A stretch of DNA of 32,817 bases from Candidatus Latescibacterota bacterium. Lineage in GTDB: Bacteria > Latescibacterota > UBA2968 > UBA8231. Under the pieces are notes generated by a model. It had not been told where the DNA came from, ran no database searches, and saw only the letters and a program-made list of their open reading frames with translations. The DNA is taken from positions 1-32,817 of the forward strand of contig JAGWBY010000011.1 of the NCBI GenBank assembly GCA_021295675.1, written 5' to 3'. Below, in pieces: positions 24,266-30,628 of the stretch. Numbering within the stretch: position 1 is the first letter of the stretch; each line of letters starts with the position of its first letter. The translations under genes and the position numbers were made by a program.

Positions 24266-25435
24266 ATGCGGATCACCAGAGTCAAGACGTACATCGTAGA
24301 TGGCGGTTTCCGTCCTTGGACCTTCGTGAAGGTCGAAACCAGCGACCCGGGCCTCGTGGGGTGGGGGGACTGCACCGACTGGGGATCTCCCGGCCCCGTG
24401 GCGGCGACCGTAGAGCGGTACGCTGAGCGGATTATCGGCAAGGATCCCATGGCGAGCGAGGCGATCTGGTGGGAATTATCCGCCTTTTCGGTTCGCCACA
24501 CCGGAGGCATTGCCTACAAGGCGATGTCTGGCATTGACTCGGCCCTGTGGGACATCCGCGGCAAGGTTCTAAACGCGCCCGTGTGGCAACTGCTCGGCGG
24601 CCGCATGCGGGACCGGCTCCGGCTCTACTGGTCTCACTGCGGTTCGACCCGAGCTGGACCGTGGACGCAGAAGTTGGGGTTGCGGCCAGTGCGGACGATT
24701 GCCGACTTGGAGGAATTGGCTAGGGAGGTGCTGGAGCGCGGCTTCACGGCGATCAAGACAAACCTGATGCCCTTGGAGGACGATCCCGATGGCACCGGGA
24801 GTGGCGTCGGCGATGCATCCCCCGCGGTCCTGCGCCGCGCGGAGCGAATAATCGGCACCTTCCGGGAGGCCCTCGGACCGGATGTGGGCATCGCGCTGGA
24901 TGTGGGATTCTCCTTCAAGTTGGGCGGCGCAGCGCGGCTTGCTAGGGCCTTGGAGCCGTACGACCTGATGTGGCTTGAGACGGAGACCCTCGACGCTGCG
25001 GCACTGCGGACCATCCGCGATTCTACGACCACGACGATCTGCACTGGCGAGAGCCTCTTTGGCACCACTGACTTTCGACCTTTCCTCGAACTCCACGCTC
25101 AAGACATCGTCATGCCCGACCTAGCCTGGAACGGGATCGCGATGGGCCGGCGGCTCGCCGACCTAGCTCACGCTTATGACGTGCTATTTGCCCCCCACAA
25201 CTGCCACAGCCCGCTGACGACGCTGGTGTCGGCCAATGTCTGTGCCACCGTGCCCAATTTCTACATCCTTGAATTCGATGTGGACGACGCGCCGTGGCGA
25301 GACGACCTGATGAGTCATCCCTTTGAAGTGCAGGACGGACACCTGATTCTACCAGAACGACCTGGTCTAGGGTCGGACTTGATCGAATCCGAACTCGCGA
25401 AGCACCCCCCCGACCACTACCCCGACGCGCGCTGA
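24266..25435 (+). CDS. Mandelate racemase/muconate lactonizing enzyme family protein (enolase superfamily, probable sugar-acid dehydratase)
   Basis: ATG 24266 is eight bases after GGAG (24254-24257); a GTG at 24257 would overlap that site. The 389-residue protein has the enolase-superfamily layout: an N-terminal capping domain (MRITRVKTYIV, GWGDCTDWGSPG) and a TIM barrel. Visible active-site residues are Lys164 (AIKTNLM), metal ligands Asp212 (IALDVGF), Glu238 (WLETE) and Glu262 (CTGESL), and the Asp285/His311 pair (MPDLAWNG, APHNCHSP). This His/Asp set is typical of the mandelate racemase subgroup, which abstracts a proton alpha to a carboxylate, most often to dehydrate aldonic acids. The exact substrate is not determined. 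The permease gene starts four bases after its stop, suggesting they act on the same compound. Confidence 0.88.
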   Translation: MRITRVKTYIVDGGFRPWTFVKVETSDPGLVGWGDCTDWGSPGPVAATVERYAERIIGKDPMASEAIWWELSAFSVRHTGGIAYKAMSGIDSALWDIRGKVLNAPVWQLLGGRMRDRLRLYWSHCGSTRAGPWTQKLGLRPVRTIADLEELAREVLERGFTAIKTNLMPLEDDPDGTGSGVGDASPAVLRRAERIIGTFREALGPDVGIALDVGFSFKLGGAARLARALEPYDLMWLETETLDAAALRTIRDSTTTTICTGESLFGTTDFRPFLELHAQDIVMPDLAWNGIAMGRRLADLAHAYDVLFAPHNCHSPLTTLVSANVCATVPNFYILEFDVDDAPWRDDLMSHPFEVQDGHLILPERPGLGSDLIESELAKHPPDHYPDAR

Positions 25436-25439
25436 TGCT

Positions 25440-26525
25440 ATGACTACGCAGGGGCAGCCGGATTTGCCGGCTGGTGGAGGGCGCGTGTTTACCGTGCGCG
25501 CCTTTCTCCTCGGTTGCCTGCTGACGGCGTTCCTTGGAACTGGCCCGCTCTATGTCCAGTTCGTCCATCACACGGCACCGCTCAACGCCGACTCCATCAC
25601 GGCCGGTGCCGTGTTCCTGTTTTTCCTACTCACCTTTGTAGTCAATACTGCACTGCGGAAAATCCATCCTCCTTGGGTGTTTAAAACGGGCGAACTCGTC
25701 GTCATCTACACGATGATGATCGTGGCTTCCACGATCCCGACCAAGACGCTGATGGCGAATATGATCCCCGTTCTGCCAGGAGCTTCTTATTACGCCACGC
25801 CGGAGAACGAATGGGCCGAGCTGATCTTGCCCTTGATCCCGGACTGGATAGGCCCCCACGACCCGCTCGCCATAAAGTATTTCTACGAAGGTGCTCCCTC
25901 TCACGTCTCGGTCCCGTGGGGGGCATGGCTAGTGCCCTTCGCGGCGTGGGGGTTTTTTATCGCCTCCTTCTTTGCCGTGATGATCAGCAGCATGGTGATC
26001 GTCCGGCGTCAGTGGGTGGAACACGAGCGGCTCGTTTTCCCCTTGACCCAAGTGCCGCTGGAGATGCTCCAGCCTCCCCAAACAGGGCATGTCCTAGGAT
26101 CTCTTTTCCGGCAACCGCTGTTGTGGGTGGGGATCGCGCTGCCTTGGATCGTCCTGAGCACACATGGGCTGCACGCCTATTTCAACTACATCCCTAGGAT
26201 CGAGACGAACACCTACTTCGAGCTATTCAGAGATACCACCCCACTCCGCGTTCTCCTGAGTTTTTCCGTCATCGGGTTTACTTACCTAGTGAACCTAGAA
26301 ATCGGATTTAGCCTCTGGTTCTTCCACCTGCTGATGAAGCTACAGTCGGGCCTGCTAAACATTATCGGCTACGACATCCCAGGGCGCGAAGAGGTCTTTG
26401 TCGGCGGAGGGGGAACGGTCGCGGTCGGCCACGAGGCGATGGGGGTTGTTCGTCCTGTGGACGAGTCGCCGGCATCTAACCTCCGTCTTCGGCAAAGCCT
26501 TCGGCACGGCTCCACACGTGGATGA
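25440..26525 (+). CDS. OPT-like membrane permease (DUF6785-type), N-terminal part before a frameshift
   Basis: This frame encodes the first ~335 native residues of a multi-pass membrane protein (helices from about FTVRAFLLGCLLTAF, FLFFLLTFVVNTAL, FFIASFFAVMISSMVIV). It includes the segment RRQWVEHERLVFPLTQVPLEM, which I associate with the DUF6785/DUF6784 OPT-like family. After GHEAMG the frame leaves the family and runs through unrelated residues to a stop at 26525. The remaining half is in another frame (see 26398-27405). The switch lies in GGGGG at 26441-26445; removing one G gives GHEAMGLFVLWTSRRHL in a single frame and a protein of 654 residues. It is likely a sequencing or assembly slip, or a recent mutation. 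The upstream neighbour is a sugar-acid-type enzyme, so it probably imports a related solute. Confidence 0.8.
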   Translation: MTTQGQPDLPAGGGRVFTVRAFLLGCLLTAFLGTGPLYVQFVHHTAPLNADSITAGAVFLFFLLTFVVNTALRKIHPPWVFKTGELVVIYTMMIVASTIPTKTLMANMIPVLPGASYYATPENEWAELILPLIPDWIGPHDPLAIKYFYEGAPSHVSVPWGAWLVPFAAWGFFIASFFAVMISSMVIVRRQWVEHERLVFPLTQVPLEMLQPPQTGHVLGSLFRQPLLWVGIALPWIVLSTHGLHAYFNYIPRIETNTYFELFRDTTPLRVLLSFSVIGFTYLVNLEIGFSLWFFHLLMKLQSGLLNIIGYDIPGREEVFVGGGGTVAVGHEAMGVVRPVDESPASNLRLRQSLRHGSTRG

Positions 26526-27405
26526 CAGGGACGAAATCATGTCCTACCGGGCAGCGGTGATTACTCTATTGGTTGGGCTGGTCGGCATGGGTTTGTGGCT
26601 CAACGCTAGCGGGATGCCGCTGTGGCTCACGCCTTTCTTCGTAGGCACTGCCTTTGCCGCATTCTTCGCCCTGACTCGGATCATCGCCGAAGGAGGCGTC
26701 GGCTTTTCTCGAACCCAACTCGTCCCGGCCGTATTCACGGTTTACACCTTTGGGACTGGCCTCGTGGGGCCTACGGGGCTGACCAGCTTGGGCTTCACCT
26801 ACACCTGGAGTTCCGAGATCCGCTCCCCGCTGATGGCGTCGGTAATGCACGCGCTGAAAATGATGGACAGCATTGGCGTTCGCCGGCCGCGGCCCCTTTT
26901 GGGTGCCATTGTGCTGGCGGCGCTGATCGGCACGATTAGTTCGGGCCTGATGACCGTGTGGCTCGCCTATACTTATGGGGGGATCAATCTTCAGCGCTGG
27001 GCTTTCTTAGGATTGCCCCAGACAATCTTCGGGTTCGTCGGAGACAAGCTCCAGAACCCCCTCGGCAGCGACATCACCTTGCCGCGGATCGCCTTTGCGG
27101 GGTTGGGCGGCACAGTCATGGCTGGACTGATGTACGCCCGGCACCGGTTTATCAACTGGCCACTTCACTACCTAGGTTTTCCCATCGCTACGTCGCTACC
27201 GATCAGCCTAGGTTGGTTCAGTATTATGATCGGGTGGCTGTTTAAGCTGTTTATCGTGCGCTATGGGGGAGTGCGTCTGTATCGGACCATACGGCCCTTC
27301 TTCGTCGGCCTGATCGCGGGACAGATTAGCTGCGGCGCGAGTTGGATGGCTATAGATTACTTGACGGGCATGGTGGGCAATTGGGTGAGCGTGGGAGTAC
27401 CTTGA
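26398..27405 (+). CDS. OPT-like membrane permease (DUF6785-type), C-terminal part after the frameshift
   Basis: Native sequence in this frame begins at about 26445 (LFVLWTSRRHLTSVFGKAF) and continues through DDRDEIMSYRAAV and at least six further hydrophobic segments to TGA at 27405. The TTG at 26398 that opens the frame is not a credible start, since the codons up to 26445 are an out-of-frame reading of the first half. An internal ATG at 26539 (MSYRAAVITLL) could in theory start a separate polypeptide, but no ribosome binding site precedes it. Charged loops between helices (TRIIAEGGVGFSRTQLVP, MMDSIGVRRPRPLL) fit the same family as the first half. Together 25440-27405 is one gene. Confidence 0.8.
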   Translation: MSAEGERSRSATRRWGLFVLWTSRRHLTSVFGKAFGTAPHVDDRDEIMSYRAAVITLLVGLVGMGLWLNASGMPLWLTPFFVGTAFAAFFALTRIIAEGGVGFSRTQLVPAVFTVYTFGTGLVGPTGLTSLGFTYTWSSEIRSPLMASVMHALKMMDSIGVRRPRPLLGAIVLAALIGTISSGLMTVWLAYTYGGINLQRWAFLGLPQTIFGFVGDKLQNPLGSDITLPRIAFAGLGGTVMAGLMYARHRFINWPLHYLGFPIATSLPISLGWFSIMIGWLFKLFIVRYGGVRLYRTIRPFFVGLIAGQISCGASWMAIDYLTGMVGNWVSVGVP

Positions 27406-27500
27406 CTTTTGCCGCTGGCCAGCAGACGACCAAGGGAACTGTGAGGATATGGGCATCCAACATGAGTTGAACGATTCGAGCTACGGTTTGCTTGTCAATA

Positions 27501-27530
27501 CCATTCTGCGTCCATCTGCGTCTATCTGCG
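27501..27530. repeat. Short tandem repeat with a TCTGCG core
   Basis: Three ten-base units follow each other (ccattctgcg, tccatctgcg, tctatctgcg) in the 181-base gap between the permease and mutarotase-like genes. The second and third differ by one base; the first is more divergent. This low-complexity tract resembles a repeat widespread in environmental genomes (recalled, not searched). No role is apparent. Confidence 0.5.
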
Positions 27531-27586
27531 GATCCTCTCGGGAATGATGTAGGATGGCTATATGAGACATCGTCAAAGGAGGATGT

Positions 27587-28672
27587 ATGAAAAGATGGAT
27601 AGCTATAACGCTAGCAATAACGGCCTTGCTCCCTAACCTGTGGACGCGGGAAGCAGGAGGCGCTGAACGGCCTGTGATTACTCTTCTCGGCGAGCAGGCG
27701 CATTTGTCCATCGATCTCGCCGGCGGCGGTATCGTCGATTTTCACCTGCTGTCCAACGGCATCAATCCGCTCAAGTGGGAGGGCGAAGGAGGCGAGCTGG
27801 AGCCGCGCAATCGAGGGCACTTTCTGTGTCTGGATCGCGTGGGTCGTCCGTCGGCCGCGGAGCAGGCCAATGGCATGCCCTTCCACGGCGAGGCGGCGAG
27901 CAGGATGTGGGAACTCCTCGGCGAGCCGGAGCAACAAGGCGATGCCCTAGTGGCGGAAATGAGCACTCACCTGCCCTTGGCGGGGATGCACGTGCGGCGC
28001 ATCGTGAGACTATCAGGGGCCTACTTCAGTGTTCGCGAAGAGGTGACGAATAATAATGCGCTAGGACGCATATACAACATAGTGCAGCATCCCACAATCG
28101 GGCCGCCTTTTCTCGACGAGAGCACACTGGTGGACGCCAATGCGCGCAAGGGGTTCATGCTCAGCAGCCCCATGCCGAACCCGGAGGAGCCATCCGTGTA
28201 CTGGCCCCGTGCCCTCAACGCGGGGATGCCCGTCGATATGCGCCAGCTCGTGGACGACCAAGAACCGGCCGTGGTCGTTTACGTGATCGACGATGAATAC
28301 GGCTGGACCACCGCCACTGCGCCGGGTCACGGCCTGCTCCTAGGCTATCTCTGGAAAACCGCCGAGTACCCTTGGTTCAGAGCGTGGCGGCACATCCGCA
28401 ATGGCCGTCCCTTCGCCCGGGGCCTCGAATTCGGTACTACGGGACCGGGGACCCCCTTCGGCTTCCTCGTGGAAAAGGGAAGCATCTTCGGCCGAACCCT
28501 CTTCGACTACATCGATGCAGGCGAAACAATTAGTCGATCGTATATCACTTTCCTCGTCGAAGTGCCAAGCGACTTTGCCGGCGTTGAGCGGATTGACTAC
28601 GACGGTACGCAAGTGGAGCTAAGGGAGTGGAAGGGGCAGAGACGCCTCACGCTTGAGGTTGGAGGCCTGTAG
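27587..28672 (+). CDS. Secreted protein of the galactose mutarotase / aldose 1-epimerase-like fold
   Basis: AAAGGAGG (27575-27582) is five bases before ATG 27587. The 361-residue protein has a signal peptide (residues 1-25, ITLAITALLPNLWT) and a large beta-sandwich. Recognisable pieces are AHLSIDLAGGGIVDFHL, the strand set around VRRIVRLSGAYFSVREEVTN (mutarotase-type turn after V-x-E-x-x-x-N), NIVQHPTIGPPFLDE with a His in the usual active-site region, and a late Glu (GLEFGTTGPGTPFG). Proteins of this fold bind or interconvert sugars, but secreted homologues near catabolic genes are often uncharacterised. The solute-binding lipoprotein follows six bases after the stop, so both probably serve one carbohydrate pathway. 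Confidence 0.7.
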   Translation: MKRWIAITLAITALLPNLWTREAGGAERPVITLLGEQAHLSIDLAGGGIVDFHLLSNGINPLKWEGEGGELEPRNRGHFLCLDRVGRPSAAEQANGMPFHGEAASRMWELLGEPEQQGDALVAEMSTHLPLAGMHVRRIVRLSGAYFSVREEVTNNNALGRIYNIVQHPTIGPPFLDESTLVDANARKGFMLSSPMPNPEEPSVYWPRALNAGMPVDMRQLVDDQEPAVVVYVIDDEYGWTTATAPGHGLLLGYLWKTAEYPWFRAWRHIRNGRPFARGLEFGTTGPGTPFGFLVEKGSIFGRTLFDYIDAGETISRSYITFLVEVPSDFAGVERIDYDGTQVELREWKGQRRLTLEVGGL

Positions 28673-28678
28673 CAAATC

Positions 28679-30463
28679 ATGGCGATCAGACCAAATTTTC
28701 TTTTTATCGCATCGAAATCGGCGATCCGGTTGTTTCTCACTTGCAGCATGGGATTGCTGGCCTGTGCGGAAGAGAGGCCGGGCAAGACAGGCCAAGAGGG
28801 GACCCGATCCATTCCGCGAGAGCGCACGCTCGTCACCCACTGCTCGGACATAAACACCTGCGGCGGACAGATCGTCGATTACAACACCTTTAATCCTTTT
28901 CTCCTCGGTTCGTCCTCCCGCACCGGTGCGCACTTCCTGTACGAGCCACTGTATTTCTACAGCGCCTATGACGAGGACGACCAGCTCATCCCGTGGGTCG
29001 CCACCGGACACGAGTACAACCACGATTTCACGCAAGTCACGGTCCATATCCGGCAGGGCGTAACGTGGAGCGACGGCACGCCGTGGACCGCCGCGGATTT
29101 GGCCTATACGGTCGCAGCCCTCAAGGAAAACGCCCCCGAACTGTTCCTATCCACCGACATGGAGACTTGGGTCGAGCGCGTGGAGGTAGAAGACGAGCTG
29201 ACCGCGCGGTTCGTGCTCAAGCAGCCCAACCCGCGCTTTGTATTCAACTACCTGACAAACTGCTTCTTCAATGGGATAGTCGTTGTTCCCAAGCACATCT
29301 GGGAGGGCAAAGACCCTAAGACCTTTGAGAATTGCTGCGGCGAGGGCCAACCAGTAGTCAGCGGTCCCTATCGCCTCGGCCTTTCGGTTCCACAGCAGCG
29401 CATTCTCATCAGGAGGGATGACTGGTGGGCGGCCGAGATCGGCTTCCATGCCTTGCCCGAAGTCGAGCAACTCATCTTTCTCCCCTACATGGACGAGGCC
29501 AAGCGCGTTCAGGCTCTAATCAGCAATGACATCGACCTCTCCCTGGACCTGCGCCCCCCTAATATCAAGACGGCCCTCGATGAGAATACCAAGATCGTTT
29601 CTTGGACGGGTGAAGCGCCGCCCTACGGGTACGTCGACTGGTGGCCGGTCAACCTCGGGTTCAACAACCTAGAGGAGCCCTTCCGCGATGCGCAGATCCG
29701 CCACGCCATCAATCACGCCATCAACCGCGAGGAACTGGTGGCAGTTGGCTGGCAGGGAGCTGGAAAAGCGAATTTTCTGCCCTTCCCCGAGTTCCCGGCA
29801 CTGCGACCGTACCTCGACGAGGTCGCGCCGCTGGTAGAAAAGTACCGCGTGGCCACGTACGACACGGCTCGGACTGCCGCCATAATGAGGGCCAAGGGCT
29901 GGAGGCGGGACGAGGAAGGGTTCTGGGCGCGGGACGGTGCTCGCTTCAAGATCCCCATTGACATTGGCACCGTGCACCAAGATCTGGCACCGGTACTAGT
30001 GGCACAACTCAGGCGCGCTGGGTTCCATGCGAGTCATCGCATGACAGCCGATGGCATAACGCGCATGGCGCAGGGAACCGCAAGGGCCTTTATGATGGGA
30101 AGCGTCGGTTCAATCCGCGATCCCTACTTCACGCTCAATTTTTTCCACAGCCGCTACGTCCAACCCACCGGAACCCACTCCGAGCGCTATTGGCGCTGGC
30201 GCAATGCCGAGTTCGATCAACTAGTGGACCGCATGGGACGCACGTCGCCGGACGACCCGCAACTAGTGGAACTGTTCCGCGCGGCCATGGACATCTGGCT
30301 GCGCGAGTTGCCCGCGATCCCTTTAGTCCAGTGGTACCATCGAATTCCCCACAACCAGACCTACTGGACCAACTGGCCCTCGGAAGAAAACCCTTATATC
30401 AACAGCGCCTACTGGCACAAGACGTGGCTACTGGTTCTCTTGGGGATCAAAGCTGCGAGATGA
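28679..30463 (+). CDS. ABC-transporter substrate-binding lipoprotein, family 5 (SBP_bac_5; peptide/oligosaccharide type)
   Basis: The 594-residue product carries a lipoprotein signal (FLTCSMGLLACAEE, probable lipidated Cys29). Family 5 features follow in order: FNPFLLGSSSRTGAHFLYEPLYFY, VHIRQGVTWSDGTPWTAADLAYTV (the hallmark dG-x-P-x-t-A-x-D segment), VSGPYRLG, INHAINREELV and a C-terminal YWRWRNAEFDQLVDRMG region. Such proteins capture peptides, oligosaccharides or opines outside the inner membrane and deliver them to Dpp/Opp-type permeases. No permease or ATPase gene follows within the window; the next gene is a surface repeat protein, so this receptor stands alone here. GGAGG (28661-28665) is 13 bases before the ATG, rather far. 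Two Cys pairs (HCSDINTCGG and NCCGEG) might form disulphides. Confidence 0.88.
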   Translation: MAIRPNFLFIASKSAIRLFLTCSMGLLACAEERPGKTGQEGTRSIPRERTLVTHCSDINTCGGQIVDYNTFNPFLLGSSSRTGAHFLYEPLYFYSAYDEDDQLIPWVATGHEYNHDFTQVTVHIRQGVTWSDGTPWTAADLAYTVAALKENAPELFLSTDMETWVERVEVEDELTARFVLKQPNPRFVFNYLTNCFFNGIVVVPKHIWEGKDPKTFENCCGEGQPVVSGPYRLGLSVPQQRILIRRDDWWAAEIGFHALPEVEQLIFLPYMDEAKRVQALISNDIDLSLDLRPPNIKTALDENTKIVSWTGEAPPYGYVDWWPVNLGFNNLEEPFRDAQIRHAINHAINREELVAVGWQGAGKANFLPFPEFPALRPYLDEVAPLVEKYRVATYDTARTAAIMRAKGWRRDEEGFWARDGARFKIPIDIGTVHQDLAPVLVAQLRRAGFHASHRMTADGITRMAQGTARAFMMGSVGSIRDPYFTLNFFHSRYVQPTGTHSERYWRWRNAEFDQLVDRMGRTSPDDPQLVELFRAAMDIWLRELPAIPLVQWYHRIPHNQTYWTNWPSEENPYINSAYWHKTWLLVLLGIKAAR

Positions 30464-30538
30464 CCGAAGTGTAGGTAGCCATCGCGGCAAAACCGTTGCA
30501 GGTTTGACTTATGTGGTTTGAGTCGTTGCACAATCGCA

Positions 30539-30628
30539 GTTTTATGACTATACCGGAGGAAACGCTATGCCCAATGATCGGCTTTCCAAAGACAGTATAG
30601 CAATTGCGGCGGCGGTTTTGCTGCTGAC
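30539..30628 (+). repeat. Leader/signal-peptide cassette, copy 2 (matches 1137-1228)
   Basis: GTTTTAT, ATACCGGAGGA and the first codons MPNDRLSKDS repeat the leader of the CRTAC1 gene at 1164, including several synonymous third positions. After CTGCTGAC the sequences separate. The copy carries a better ribosome binding site (GGAGGA 30555-30560) than the first. Confidence 0.8.

Noticed and set aside
26398..26525. Overlap of the two permease frames as a programmed ribosomal frameshift
   Set aside because: There is no slippery heptamer of the usual kind, and a single G change in a G5 run restores one frame. An indel is the simpler reading.
27501..27530. Start of a CRISPR array
   Set aside because: Units are only ten bases, contiguous and without spacers, and no cas genes are present.
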